Position numbers and translations under genes: made by a program. The notes below the pieces were generated by a model, which saw nothing but the letters and a program-made list of their open reading frames with translations, had not been told where the DNA came from and did not search any database. This document shows positions 1 to 11,923 of a DNA stretch of 64,000 bases, in pieces. Location of the stretch: contig JALJCO010010567.1 in assembly GCA_023101725.1 (NCBI GenBank), positions 35,001-99,000 of the forward strand, in the 5' to 3' direction. This DNA comes from Atherinomorus stipes (taxonomy: Eukaryota; Chordata; Actinopteri; Atheriniformes; Atherinidae). Within the stretch, counting starts at the first letter, position 1, and the number at the start of each line of letters is the position of its first letter.

Positions 1-480
1 TGTGGACTTCAACCGTCACTCGCAGACCCTGCAGCTGGGAATTTCATCTCTGCCTTCATCACCACCTGGCTGGATCCCAGTTTCCAGCAGAGCCCTGGAC
101 AGCGTGCCCCGGATTGGCTGCCACTCTTCTAAGACACACCAACAACTATCAACTTATCGCCCTCATAAATCTCCACTGACTCCCGGTCAAATCATGCATC
201 ACCTTCTTCTCAGTTATAAATCCCTCAGTGGCCCCGGCCCACCTGTCCAACCCCCTTCATGCTGCCGTCCTCAGCCATGACTCCGCTCTCTCTTCTTCAC
301 ATCTCTGTCTACCTTCAGGGACACAGCTCAGCGTGGCAGCTCCCACCTTCTGCAACTCTCTCCCAAATAAACTTTGTGATGTCTTGAATCTGAACTCCTT
401 AAAACTTCCCTCCTCAGTATGGCTGTCAAACTTTATTCTTGCTTTTTGTTCATTAACTTTTTCTTGTTGTTGCAAAGCAT
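1..480 (+). mobile_element. Decayed 3' end of an L2/Rex1-like LINE (RT C-terminus)
   Basis: Broken frames spell the end of an L2-like reverse transcriptase ORF: an L-L-L-S-Y-K-S-L-S-G-P block (family form LLLTYKALNGLAP) and later S-V-A-A-P-T-F-C-N-S-L-P (family form FSVAAPRLWNSLP). Both landmarks are in the right order and spacing on the plus strand. Frameshifts and stops make it non-functional. The left edge is cut by the window. Confidence 0.6.
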
Positions 481-520
481 CTTTACTTTAGTTATTGTAA
501 TTTCAGGTTTTCTAGAACTG

Positions 521-1054
521 TACAGTTGTGCTTGAAAGTTTACATCCCCTTCCATTAAATACAGAAAAAAAATCAGCTGCCAGTGAAATAAGTTTAAATT
601 GACAAAAGTAATATTATATAAAAACTTATGAAAATCATGGCATTGATTTTGTATTGTGGCTCAACAAAAATATCAAAAACAAACAAGCAAAAAATAAAAA
701 AGTAAACAAGCATGATGAGGCTTCTGAGGTAAAATGTTGTTGAGCAACTATTTGAGACAATCAGCGCAATCAGGTGTTTTCTGTAATGTCCAATCAGACG
801 TCTGCTCCTGTTGACAGGTATGTTGGTCCACCGTTTATGAGCAAGGTGCTTTAAATTGTCTGAGACACTTTTGTTTGTTTTTCAAACTCTTATTTTTCAA
901 CAAAAATTCAAAATCAATATTTTATTTTACTAAATTATTATTTTGTAAATTTTTATTTATTATTACTTTTTTCAGTTTCATCTTATTTGAATTACTTTTG
1001 TGAATTTGGCCTTTTCTGTTATGGGAGGGTATGTAAGCTTTCAAGCACACTGTA
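521..1054. mobile_element. Non-autonomous Tc1-like element
   Basis: The left end reads tacagttgtgcttgaaagtt and the right end gctttcaagcacactgta. The two are imperfect inverted repeats with a TA at each edge, as in Tc1/mariner insertions. The roughly 530-bp interior is AT-rich and codes for nothing, so this is an internally deleted copy. Confidence 0.72.
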
Positions 1055-2125
1055 TAAATTCTACAGTATTTTTGCCTTTTACACTGAACTTTTATTTGCA
1101 ATAATAATAGCTTCTGAACACTCATGTACACTTTGTGACTTCACACAAATAAAATTTGCTTACAAGTTTGCAGTGATCCACCTGCTATTTGGAAAATGTT
1201 GACATTTTGTCTACCAAAGCATTCCTACAACAAACACAAACATGCAGTTAAATTCCAAGTTTTGATGATTAAGATGTGTCTTTCAGACAAGTGGAACAGA
1301 GAAAACATAATTTAAATCAGCTCCAGCGTGAGCGACGTCCCTCTAAATTGGATAAATTCACAATATGTTTACATGTCCTTGCAAATAAAGCTGCTTATAG
1401 CTTAACTCGGGGTGTTAGGGGGCAACGTGCCTTGGAAATAACATTAGCTGCTAATGCTGGTTATTTACCTGCGCCAGACTGCTGCTGATTCTGCTGTCAG
1501 AGCTTTCATGAATATGTAGAAAGCTTTGTGGGGCAGCCTTAAAAGATGCGTGCTCTGCAGACTAAAAACGATGCTGTAAATATTTGCAGCTGCTTAACAT
1601 AAAGACTGATGCGATTGTGGGATCTCTTCAACCTTATGAGCCTGACACAAGAAAAACGGGCAGAAAATGTTTTTTTTTTTAAATCTAAACTGTTTATTCG
1701 GCTCTTTTAACAATATAAAAAAGCACAAAACTAAGTGTTGTGTATTTACTGTGTATTTCAATGTGATATTTCAAAATGATTGTATTGGAAAAGATACCCA
1801 GCAGGAGATGACGAGTATCAGGAAGTATACAATAGGGGTTTGAGCAGTTTTTACCATAAAGTGATGCAAAAGGTCTCAGAAAAAATCAGATATGAAACGT
1901 ACAGAATTATAGGGTCAAAAAGCAAATCGTAATTGGCAGTTTTGGATCTGGGAAGCTGGTGTTGGTTTGGAAGAAGCTTCATCATTACTTTTTGATTGAC
2001 CTTTACTCCTTCACCATCAGACATCTGATTAATTTACTACCAACTTGAGTCATTAAGGACAAACATGTCCACATGCCCCCCAAAATGCTTTAAGTTTTAC
2101 AGACTGTTTTTTTTTTTTTCATAAA
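1055..2125. other. Intron or flank, nothing recognised
   Basis: AT-rich sequence with short poly-T runs. No coding frame, RNA or repeat family could be recognised here. Confidence 0.5.
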
Positions 2126-2130
2126 TCTCT

Positions 2131-2352
2131 GAACTTCCTTGCAGTTTGGACAAGTACAGGCCAGTAGCCTTGGCCAGTATTGAGTCCAAAATTGTTTGTA
2201 TCCATCTTGCTGGACAAACTTTCCAAATTTGTAGCTTCTTCTGACCGCCAGTTTGGTTTTAAAGCAAAACTTGGCACTGACGTGTGTGCTCTTAAAGAAT
2301 TCATTGCTAAATACAAGAAAAACAATTCCTCTGTTTCTGTGTTTTTAATATG
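2131..2352 (+). pseudogene. LINE reverse-transcriptase fragment (fingers/palm start)
   Basis: The plus strand carries D-K-Y-R-P-V-A-L-A-S, then D-R-Q-F-G-F-K-A-K-L-G-T-D, then A-L-K-E-F-I. These are the 'YRPIALAS', 'NQFGFKxKHGTD' and 'LKEFID' landmarks of L2/Rex-like non-LTR reverse transcriptases. The catalytic FADD region is lost. A separate repeat (2361-2525) interrupts it before the next RT piece. Confidence 0.75.
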
Positions 2353-2360
2353 CCTCTGAA

Positions 2361-2525
2361 GTAGGGGTGTAACGATACGGTGGGTCATATCACAATTCAT
2401 CGTTTATGATTCGATTTCAAGTCACTGAATCGAATCGGATCGGATTGTTCATCATTCATGAATTGGATCAGGAACCATGAATCGTGATATGAATCAAATT
2501 GTTGTTAACCGAATCCTACTCTAAA
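2361..2525. mobile_element. Fragment of a hAT-like MITE ('ggggtgtaacgatacg' type)
   Basis: The stretch starts taggggtgtaacgatacg and holds runs of 'atcgaatcg/gattcgat' motifs, typical of a common vertebrate hAT-type MITE end. It splits the LINE remnant at 2131-3010. The right end is not clear. Confidence 0.5.
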
Positions 2526-2589
2526 GCCTTAGACTCGGTAGATTAACAAAAAATTATTTATCAAGTTAATGCAAAGGAATGTCCCTTAA

Positions 2590-3010
2590 TATATTGTGCG
2601 GATATTAGTTTATTGGTATGCCCAGCAATCTATGAATGTCTGATGAACTAATGTAAACTGTTGAAAAAGAACTAGCTGAGTTAAAAAAGTGGTTTGGTTA
2701 TAATAAGCTATCCTTACATGAAAAAAAACCAAACAAGAAAAACTAAATTTATGGTATTTTCTATTAATAATATCTACAAAAGTTTAAGGCTGCGTATAAA
2801 TGGGGTTGAAATTGATAGTTTATGAGACCAAATTTTTAGGTATTTGATCAGGACGTAAGTTGAGAAAAAGATTTAACCCCAGAAAAACAGGAAATAAATT
2901 ATCTGTACTACTTTTATAGCAGTTCTTTGGAATAGTACATTTTCTGATATTTGGTAGTTTTCAGCAGGATTAAAGATAAATAAGAGATGTATGCAGGAAA
3001 AACAGAACAT
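2590..3010 (+). pseudogene. LINE reverse-transcriptase fragment (thumb region)
   Basis: Broken frames give E-L-A-E-L-K-K-W-F and N-K-L-S-L-H, then an 'ETKFLG'-like block (M-R-P-N-F). These follow the FADD motif in L2-like RTs. It lies on the same strand as 2131-2352 and is probably the same ancient insertion, split by the MITE between them. Confidence 0.6.
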
Positions 3011-3253
3011 CATAAATCTGTAAATCTTTTATAGCATTTTTTTTCAGTGGACACTTTTGTCCTTAATAGATCGGTTAAATGTCATCATCTCTTTATCTGT
3101 TATTTTTATTTTATCTGTATTTCAAAATAGATGGCTTATTTCTGACGGCCAGACAGAGAGGAAAGATTTCTCCATAAAACGTCCATAATGAAGTGTGAAG
3201 GTTATTATGAAGCGTTTGTTTTGTTTCCCTGAGCACGGACTGACAGCTCGTAC

Positions 3254-3448
3254 CTGTTTGAGAGCGGTGAGTGTCTGGAGGCCGGTGGCCTTAGCCACCA
3301 TGGTGTGGCTGTTGCCGGGGCTGGGCTGCAGCGACAGCGTCAGGCCTGAAATAGCGTGAACACGCAGCTCCGTGATGGAAACCTTGTCATCTGTGACCGA
3401 GAACGGCGTCTCTCCCAGCACTGCGTCCACCGCCAGCGGAGACTCCAC
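3254..3448 (-). CDS. tmem132: TMEM132-family internal exon C
   Basis: This 195-bp exon encodes exactly 65 codons and is phase 0 at both ends. The acceptor reads tcttcctctctgcag and the donor GTACGA. The protein runs V-E-S-P-L-A-V-D-A-V-L-G-E-T-P-F-S-V, then D-D-K-V-S-I-T-E-L, then S-G-L-T-L-S-L-Q-P-S-P-G-N-S-H-T and ends L-T-A-L-K-Q. This matches the family segment with the SPL...VLGE and SLSLxPSPG landmarks in the last Ig-like extracellular module. The open frame extends past both splice sites by chance. The next coding exon is not found between here and position 1. Confidence 0.93.
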
Positions 3449-4137
3449 CTGCAGAGAGGAAGATGTGTTTTTATTGCGTCTCCGCATGACAGAGGGGACA
3501 TCGTTTAAGTCCAGAATAGACAACAGCTTTATTGTTTTTTGAGGCTCATAAAGCCCATGACAAGCCAATCTCAGATTAAAGGGTTGTGTGTTGTTTGTTC
3601 CAGTGCATCTGGAATCCACGTGTCAATGTCTCTCAGTCTATCAAAGCGGAAAAAACAAAGAGAAAAGCCCCACTTGAGATTGAGTCGGCCATCTAGCAGA
3701 CATCAAGGTAAAATGTGGAGGCACGTCTCAAAGTGAAGGTTAGCAGAAAACACCTGTGCCCATCTAAGTGTCATCACACACGATGCCAAGAAGCATTTAC
3801 AGGTGGTTCTGCCTCTTCGAGTAATCCCAGGACTTTGACAGCCCTGCTACTCTGACCACTTACGAAATATCATCATTTCACTTTGCGACTGCAAGCAGAG
3901 GTCAGGAGGGACGGGTACGCAGTAAAGAGCCGGTCGCTGGAGCAGTGGCCTTGTTCTCGGACCAGGTGGGGAAATCAATTCCGCCTTCATCTCAAGCTTT
4001 TGATCGTATGAGCTGGGCTCAAAAAGCTGTAAAGCTGCAGGAGTGAAGGCCTCATGTCTGAAAAGCATCAATCAACCAAACATCCTTTACATACACATGC
4101 TTCCAAATAACAATGATACTAATCCTGCTAACTGCAT
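3449..4137 (-). other. Intron just upstream of exon C, no repeat recognised
   Basis: Apart from the exon C acceptor this stretch looks unique. The open frames here have no recognisable domain and no codon pattern like that of the exons. Confidence 0.5.
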
Positions 4138-5085
4138 CACTGTAAAAACAGAAAGCCCGATTAAGTTGTATCCACTTACTTTCTTCTGTAGACACAGAAC
4201 TTAAGTTCATGAGTTTCAGATGTTTAACTTATCACTGTAAGTTGTCTTCACTTTTTTTTCAGGCCTTCATTATTGATTGAACTCATGTTCTTAAGTTAAA
4301 GCTTGCGTGAATGAAAAGGGGGCGGAGCAATTTTCAAAAATCAATGTATCTGGACCACAAAGGCTCATGGGAAATACAAATCCAGCAGGAATTCAACCTT
4401 TTCTGAGTGTTATTCTATGAATATGAGTTATGTGTTTACCGCTTTTGTTATGTTCACATTTAGAGAAAGTTTTTGAAAAGTTCTGTTCAGTTTGGATGTT
4501 AAAGTTGCACCATGAGTGTGAAGGACAGCAAAGTGCAGAGGTGTCAAACTTATTTTAGTTCAGGGGCCACATTCGGCAAAATTTCATCTCAAGTGGGCCG
4601 GACTGGGAAAATGATCAGACGATAACCTAGAAATAACAAAAACAGGAAATTTTTCTTTTTCTTTTATTTGTTATGATGTTTATATTTAATGAACTTTCCT
4701 TTTAGAAAAAAAAATTTACATGAAATTTATTGATAAACATTAAGGGTTTCAACAATATTTTGCCTTAGTAGATTATATTTTTTCATAATCATAATGATCT
4801 CATCTCAGTATCATCTTGATATAATTACCTTACAGATTTGCTTGTCTGAATCAAAGATGAGTCAATATCACTTGAATTCTGTTGTACAAATGAAAATTAG
4901 TTTGTCTGACTAAAAAAAGAAGATTCCCAGCACAAAACAATAAGCCATGAGAACTTGATCGTATGAGTTGAGGAAACTCAGTTGCGTGTTGACTTTACCT
5001 TAAATATTTTGTTGGTCTTACTCAAAACTTTAAGGCAGTGAGGTGACAAATGATCTTAAGTTCAGTCAACTTGGGATTTTTTAGT
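4138..5085. mobile_element. Possible MITE with cactgtaaaaa / tttttagtg ends
   Basis: The left end cactgtaaaaacagaaag and right end ggattttttagtg are weak inverted repeats. The interior repeats 'ttaagtt/aactcagttg' motifs seen in a common fish MITE. It also contains, at about 4540-4600, a 'gtgtcaaact...ggggccacat...gggccgg' motif known from hAT-type repeats. Boundaries are uncertain. Confidence 0.35.
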
Positions 5086-6330
5086 GTTCCCTAACTGATG
5101 TGTGATTGTAAATAAACTTGCTTTCCACATTGCTCCTCTTTTTCTGGCCAACTTTGGGTCAGATTTAATGCTGCCTTCATGTGTTATGGTGTTTATGGTA
5201 AATACCAACGTCTGACATGGAAATTGCACATGAACACCCACTCGTAATTTCCACTGGAAAGCTGAAAATTTTATGATGCCCGAGTTGCCAAGATATTTCC
5301 TTATAAATATCCTAAACTGGATGCATTACATTATGTTTAAAGTTTTCTGCTGCTGTTATTTGGTTAGTTTGTAGTCTGCATGATTCTGTGACATACAGAA
5401 CTTTAATATCACCATTTAAACTTAGTTTTGTTTGTAAAAATATGGTTATTGTTTGGTTTACCTCCTCAGAGCAGATGCTAGTTAGCAGCAAGCTAGCTAG
5501 TCAGTTAAAGATAGCCTCCAGTGTTAAAATTCATTACGACAATAAATCACGTGAACACAAAGCACTGGTAATTTCTACATAACAAGTGGAAAGGATCATC
5601 TTTCCCATACCACATGAAGGCAGCATAAGTTCCACATAATTAGAGCAAAAATTTCCCAAATAATGTGAGGCAATGAAATGTGTCGTGCACAGGCCCGTGC
5701 CAAATCATCTGTGGAAACAGACGCATGTGCAGGTGTCAGGATTTATTCATTTGGTTTTGATAGTTCATCTATTCTGTTGTTTTAAGTGCAATGACCCATT
5801 AAGGCTTTCCTCTAAATGATGTCTCCTCCAATCTTCTGTTTTTTCTGTCCTGGAGCCACATACACTTGTTTCATCTCGCCCTCCCTCTTAGCTTCTTAGC
5901 CATGTTAAAGGTCTCCTTTTACAAAGTAAAAGATACTGCTCCTGAACCGCCTGGTTTGTGGTCCTTTCTGTCTTTACTTGACAAAAACCCCATGAAACAC
6001 ATTTGCATAATGGCTGTTGAATGGCTAGTTTCAGAATCAGGGTCTGTGTTGGACTGGACCAGTCCCTGTTTAATATAAATGAACTCAGACTTTCCTGATT
6101 TCAGCCTCGACAGCAACATTTTGGCTCTTTTTGAAGATGTGGGGAGTGAGTGGTGGAGCCGATGAAAACCACGGAGACGAGGCACCCCTGCTGGGCTACA
6201 ACACAACACAGGATCCTGTTTATTTTCTGTTATACTGAGCTGAAGCTCAGACTTCTTTACTTTAACTAAAAACATTCCCACAGTCATGTGAAAACTAGAC
6301 CGTCACATGTCACAAGACTAAAAAACTCCA
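5086..6330. other. Intron or flank, nothing recognised
   Basis: No coding exon, RNA or repeat structure could be supported. The open frames around 5866-6287 on both strands overlap each other and lack domains. Confidence 0.45.
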
Positions 6331-6719
6331 TTAAAGGCCCACACAGTTTTCTCAGTGACCCTCCTATCGATGGCTAAACTTTGTCATCTTCATCGTACCT
6401 GTACTGTGATTCCCTCCAGCCTGTAACAGACAGTCTTATCTTGACTCTTGTTCTGTCCCTTCCTCTCTTTCTTTTCCTCTCATCCTCCGGTAATGTTTCC
6501 TTTGTTTCTTTGCTGAATCCTCCATGATGCATTCAAACACCTGCTGTGTTCATGTCTGGTTCATATCTGTTTGCTAGTAAGTGACGCGGTGCTGCAACCA
6601 ACAGTCGGCTGCAACGTCACGGTCGTGTCCCAGATGAAAACTTACATACTGCTGTTTCTGAGCCCCCGGACACCACTGGGCAGTGACGAATGTGCATAAT
6701 GAATGTTGGTGTGCCATCT
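6331..6719 (+). repeat. TTAA family A, copy 1 (right end lost)
   Basis: It starts ttaaaggcccacacagtttt and then matches copies at 44576, 55313 and 61979 over several hundred bases. Shared landmarks are 'tcatcgtacctgtactgtga', 'cagacagtctta', 'ggtaatgtttcc' and 'gctagtaagtgacgc'. The 3' terminal repeat is missing here. Confidence 0.8.
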
Positions 6720-8690
6720 ATGGAAGAAGACTCTTGTATGAATCTGACTTTATTTCATGAATTATTGCACCTCTTGTTGCACAGTATGTGCAATTTCACT
6801 TTTTTTTTAAAATTTCAAACTGAAATTAAAAACAAACCATCACGTTTGGCGTAAGTAGTAATAAAAAAACATAATTCAAAAAGGAGTTTTGGTCCAAAGC
6901 CCTTTAGTCAGATCCAACTTAAATTTAATATTCGCTGTGATTTAACAAAAGTTCTTGACACAATAAACAGTACTTAATAAGAAGAAAAGTCTCAAAAGGA
7001 TACAGTCCACAATAAAAGTATTTTGATTGCTAATAATATTCAATAATACTCAATAACAACTTTACTTACTTTTATTTATCACAATATAACAAAGTTTTCA
7101 CTATAAATAAATAAATCATAATCCTCATTATCACTATATAACCCTTAATAATACTCAATAATAATAATCATAATAATCTCTTTGTAAATCACAATGTACT
7201 ATATAATACTTAATGATAATACTCTAATAATGAATTACAATAAACATAATACTCCAAGGTTTTTAGTCACCAATATGGACTAATAAAGCAAAAATCACAT
7301 ATAAAGAAAGTAAGTTTCTCCAGAATTAAGATTTTAGGTTTCAAAACATTGTTGTAGATTTGTTGTTGTATTATGTTCTTCATCGGAGTCTTCCTCACCT
7401 ACAGATGTTATTGGTTGGAAACCTGATGTGTGAAAGCACCCGAGTAGAGAATGAAAGTGCCTCCTGGATATTTCATGTTCACACCACATACACAACATAA
7501 TACCATAGTAAAATGTAACATTCCTAATGTATTAGTGGGATTTTTATGCTGATAAATACCCAGAAGCTAAAAACAGAAAATAATAAAAAGCAGAGCAGCA
7601 AACTTCCTCCGTCGGTTCCACCTCCATACGCATATCGTTTGCCTGTGATGGATTAATGTGCCAGAAAGAGGAGTTATGGTACGCTGGCCACCGCACAAGC
7701 ATGTGCACATGCAATCCTGCACACGCACACAGGTTGGTGTGTCTGAGAAACCCCAAGGCATGATAGCAAACGGATAAATAAAATAATTCTTAAAGTTTTC
7801 TGGAGGAAAACTGGTCTGCATGATGGATGACTCTCTGCAGGAGCTTGTTTTACAGCAAGTTTGATGCTACGACTGTTTCCAGGGAACAATTCAGTTAAAG
7901 AAGAAAGTCAAAGCGGTTAAAGCTCCCGAGTCAGTTCATTAATACTGACCCGAGTCCCGAGCAAACACAAGTCAGATTCTGTGTAAAAACACGTCTAATC
8001 ATAAATACGAGTGAGGTCAGATGGAGTATGACTCTGAAAGAGAAACTGTTTGCTTACAATCGATTTTCTGCTGTTTCTCGTTCCGTTCGACCATGGCTGA
8101 TATTTCCAAGGGCCAATTAAAGCGACTAAAAAGAAAATCTAACGCTGGTGAAAATCAATATTGGCAGCTATCTCCAAATGTCATAACAGGTTTTGAAGAA
8201 ATTCCACGTTGTACATCGATTTTATAACTAAGTAAATGTAATCACAGAAACTGATTCTGTGTAGTTATGATCCAAAACTGTACAGTCATTCATTCCTCAG
8301 CTTTCTTCAGAAAAAAAGGTGCTATGGACAAAGTTTGGTGTGAGTGTTTGAACATCCGACAGTCTATTTGTTCTCATCCTCATCCACACAGATCTCCAAA
8401 ATCACATAAACCTCTCTTATGAATTCAATACAAATACAGTTAAGTCTTGATTCACACTTCATTTCTTCATATTTTGCTTTAAAGCAGTCAGACTTTCATG
8501 TAATCCTTTAGAAATGATCCTAATCAATAGTTCTTCAGTTCACTGAAGATCAATCAGAGTTCTGCTTTGAACATTTTCTGCTTTTGCTCAGTGTACCTGA
8601 TCATTTTCAGAGAAATGTCTGACCTGATTGAGGCATGAAATATATGTTAACGGATGAACCAGTCAGCACATGACGGACAACTTAGGAAAA
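6720..8690. other. AT-rich intron, 'aataatactcaata' low-complexity stretch
   Basis: Positions 6800-7260 are low-complexity AT-rich sequence with recurring ataatactcaataat. The rest looks unique. A 68-residue open frame at 8021-8227 has a basic run (K-R-L-K-R-K-S) but no recognisable domain, and I do not call it a gene. Confidence 0.5.
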
Positions 8691-8695
8691 AAAAA

Positions 8696-8730
8696 GCATG
8701 GGATGTTTCGGTGTGTTGTCACAAAGACAT
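8696..8730. repeat. Left target-site duplication of the SINE
   Basis: Starts gcatgggatgtttcgg and ends gttgtcacaaagacat. The partner is at 9206-9246. A few mismatches show age. Confidence 0.75.
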
Positions 8731-9206
8731 CATTTAGTCAGTCAGTCATTTTCTGTACTGCTTATCCAGTTCAGGGTCGCGGGGGTTGCTGGAGCCTATC
8801 CCAGCTATTATCAGGCGAGAGGCGGGGTACACCCTGGACACGTCGCCAGTCTGTCGCAGGACCAACACAGAGAGACAGACAACCATTCACGCTCACATTC
8901 ATTCCTAGGGACAATTTGAAGTGTCCAATTAACCTAACATCATGTCTTTGGATGGTGGGAGGAAGCCGGAGTACCCGGAGAGAACCCACGCATACACGGG
9001 GAGGACATGCAAACTCCACACAGGAAGGAACTGTTGGAATTGTTCAAACCCCTCCCCAGCTGGGAATCGAACTAGCGACCTTCTTGAAATGAAATGAAAA
9101 ATACTTTATTCATCCCAGAAGGGAAATTCAGCAAACTCTTACTGTGAAATTCTTACTTAAAACCTTCTCACTGTGAGGCTGCGGTGCTAACCACCACGCC
9201 ACCGTG
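8731..9206 (-). mobile_element. tRNA-derived SINE with long target-site duplication
   Basis: Read on the minus strand from about 9206, it begins gcacggtggcgtggtggtta, an A-box-like tRNA head. A B-box-like agttcgattccc follows. The long body (minus-strand 'gcttcctcccaccatcc', 'ctgtctctctgtgttggt') recurs across teleost genomes. It ends in a short gact-repeat tail near 8740. The flanks 8696-8730 and 9206-9240 are near-identical direct repeats (gcatgggatgtt...gttgtcacaaagac), as after target-primed integration. Confidence 0.8.
9085..9161 (-). mobile_element. L2/CR1-like LINE 3' tail inserted in the SINE
   Basis: On the minus strand this reads gaatttcccttctgggatga, then ataaagtattttt and a short cattt repeat. 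That is the conserved 3' tail of L2/CR1-like LINEs. It interrupts the SINE between its two promoter boxes. The heptamer accttct occurs on both sides (9078-9084, 9162-9168), as a target-site duplication would. Confidence 0.7.
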
Positions 9207-9246
9207 CATGGGATGTTCCGGCTTGTTGTCACAAAGACACACCATT
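9206..9246. repeat. Right target-site duplication of the SINE
   Basis: Starts gcatgggatgttccgg and ends gttgtcacaaagacacacca. It is nearly identical to 8696-8730. Confidence 0.75.
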
Positions 9247-9248
9247 TA

Positions 9249-10224
9249 TTTCCATTTAATTCAGGGCAGAAATAGAAGATGTTAAAAATATAATTTGACA
9301 AACAGAAAACAGAATTTTTGAAGAAACAAGCTGATTCCCAAATCTGGAAACTTGTCTCAGCACGGTGCAGACGCCGGACACACGGAGGACAAGCCCTCGT
9401 CCTAACCCTTCGCTTTACGTGTTCATGTGAAGCGGTAGTGGTGTCCTCAGTGACCAAAGTGGGGCCCTAAATGAAACAATATTTGGAGGCCCCACCTGGC
9501 GCCGCCTCACCGCCCTCACACCTCTCCCCACCCCCATCACTTCACAGCAGCACCTGTATGTGTAAAGATGCTGTTTGTCTGTTTTAGTAAAGACTAAAAT
9601 GTTTTATTCTTTACTACATCATGACATTAATGTAAATACTAGCCTCAAAAAGATTCAAAAGCAATTAATACTACTACTGTTACTTCTACTATTTATTATT
9701 ATAGACAATTTTAAACTATTTTAGACTATTTTAGTACTTGAATACTTGCTACAACAGGTAATGAACATTACTGGATCTTATTGCTTTCTACTGGGGACTG
9801 TAAACCTTCTGAAATATTATTTAAACACACTTCAAGGCAGAAAATCTTGAAGAGTTCCTTCTTGTTATGTGTTAACTTGAACATAGTTGTGTAAGCAGTG
9901 TACGCGGTTCTAACCCACTAATGGAAAACCACCTTTCACACAATTCTGCTGTTTGACTCATGCACAGAAGAAATGAAGTCAGTTTTTCCACATGATTAAG
10001 GTTTAAATTTATTTTTCAATTATTTACCAGAAACAGTTCAACTTCAGGGTAGGATGGCTTCAGTCTTCAAAAGGAATATTTTAAAGTCAGGATAGATTAA
10101 TAATTGGCAAAAGTACCAGTTCATCTTCAGTTCAGTATTTATTAAAATTCATAGGACCATTATCCTCCAGTGGCCATCTGTATTAGATGTGTCAAACTAA
10201 TGATTATGAGTAGTTAAATAAGAA
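9249..10224. other. Intron, nothing recognised
   Basis: AT-rich unique sequence. Two 'ttcatgtgaagcggt' and 'ggggccctaaatg' motifs near 9425-9470 resemble repeat debris but could not be assigned. Confidence 0.45.
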
Positions 10225-10244
10225 GGGGGGGGGGGGGGGGGGGG
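10225..10244. repeat. Poly-G run of 20
   Basis: Twenty consecutive G on the plus strand. The length is unreliable in most sequencing data. Confidence 0.9.
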
Positions 10245-10639
10245 CAGTATCAGGTTGTTCGTGATGTATTCTGAGGAGCATGTGGTGAAGAATCGTTGCA
10301 GTTTGGTTTTGATTTTCATCCAAATTGCCTCATTTTCTTTAACCACAGTTAGCGATTTCCCGTATTTCCCACAGTGCCTGTAAGACGAGGAAGTTCTGGG
10401 ACGTGATGCATCCAGGTTGGAAGAGGAGGAAGCATCGTTGGTTGTGATAACATCGGCATAAGTGACAAGATAAAAGCAAAACCATGACATCAAATCAAAC
10501 ATAAATAGAGGATATTGTGACTGAATTGGATTCTTGTCTCGATGGAAAAAATAGTTTTTGCTCAATATCAGATAAGTTACAATTCCCAGCAAGAAAAAAG
10601 ATTGAAAGAATCACTCTTGTGGGATGTTCATTCATATAG

Positions 10640-10965
10640 ACGAAGGATAAACCGATACATCGGCTGCCCAATATTAGCATTTTTTTGCCCCCACTCGGCA
10701 CAGTTTACAAAATTTTTCTATAGGCTATATATATTTATTACAAGTTTAATGTTTCTATTCAATATTTCTTAAAAGTGGACTTTTTTTTTTTTACATTTTT
10801 ATTTTAAGTGGTTTGTTCTTGTTTATTTTTCATTGTATTTTTCATTACATTATTTTGGGAGTCAAATGCAGTACCAGCCCCAAATATCGGCAGGTTGTAT
10901 TGGCTGAGGCTGATGAAAAAATATCGGCATCGGACCTAAAAATTTCTGCATCAGTCCATCCCTAA
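10640..10965. mobile_element. Fragment of a 'tatcggc' hAT-like MITE
   Basis: The stretch carries ccgatacatcggctgcc at the left and aaatatcggcatcggacct with gcatcagtccatccct at the right. These ends belong to the same wider 'nATATCGGn' MITE group as 49886-50532. Confidence 0.45.
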
Positions 10966-11923
10966 TATTGATAGTTATTTTGTGACGTCACGGTCTGTAG
11001 GGAACGCCGCCCTGGCAGGCAAAAAACACTCTCTCTCTCCGCCTGCAGGCTGAGAACGAGCCTGAGAAACACAGTTCTGCTGCTCCTATAAAGACAGGGG
11101 AGACGGGAGAAACCTGTGGATCAGTACTACCAAACACCCCTCGGTTCCGGGTACAGTAAACCATAGCAGCCCCTCCACCACACGTTCTAGCAGCAAACAC
11201 TTCATCAGCGGTCAGTACACACACCTACATTCATCCGTATATAGCTAGCGTAGTTTAAACCATAAATAAAACCTTACGTATACATGTTGATGTGATTTAT
11301 TGTCATATGAAGGCGACCAGCTGCTCGCTGTCTTCCGTATGAGTTGACATTAGCTGCTAGCTAAAACAGAGGGATGTGGTAATGCAAATAAACTCCTAAA
11401 GGAGGGATGTGGAGATCCTGTTATAGTCATATTCAGCTGACTAGCACAAAGATTATATTCACTGATATTTTTAATGATATTCTTTGTTTTTCCTGCGTAC
11501 CTGTCCTATATGCTTTTATTTGCGTCTTCATAGCGCTCCATCATTTCTAAAGCTGATGTTGTCATAAGTTAAAATGAGAGGAAATTATTCTATTTCTGTC
11601 ATTTCTGTTTGAACAGCAGTTGTTTAAGTGAAAACTGTCAGTGCTGTTATATACCTTCATCCTGGCACTGGTGTACGGTGACGCTTCTCAACCAGACACA
11701 TGTAAATATCTCTGACTGCAGGCTCAGCAGGGACGTGGTGATGTTTAACGGCTCGTATACAGCAGTCGCTTCTCTATACGAGTCACAACTGTCCAACACT
11801 TCCAACTTATTTCTGGATCTTTCCTTTTCGGCGACTGACAGGTGATTTAAACAATTATTCTGTAGTCTGTCTGCTCCCCGTAATCTTTTTCCCGCCAGGT
11901 CATGTGACTGAAAACTATCAATA
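10966..11923. repeat. Stretch flanked by an 11-bp inverted repeat
   Basis: tattgatagtt at 10966-10976 and its complement at 11913-11923 bracket about 960 bp. Just inside lie tgacgtcacgg and ggtcatgtgac. The left 250 bp is GC-rich with a tataaag motif. It could be an unclassified DNA element or chance. An open frame at 11609-11845 has no known domain. Confidence 0.3.

Noticed and set aside
3122..3619. 165-residue single ORF as a gene
   Set aside because: Only 3254-3448 is exon; both flanks are intron sequence beyond clear splice sites.
10225..10592. Proline-rich protein on the minus strand
   Set aside because: The proline run is the complement of the poly-G tract; the rest has no domain.
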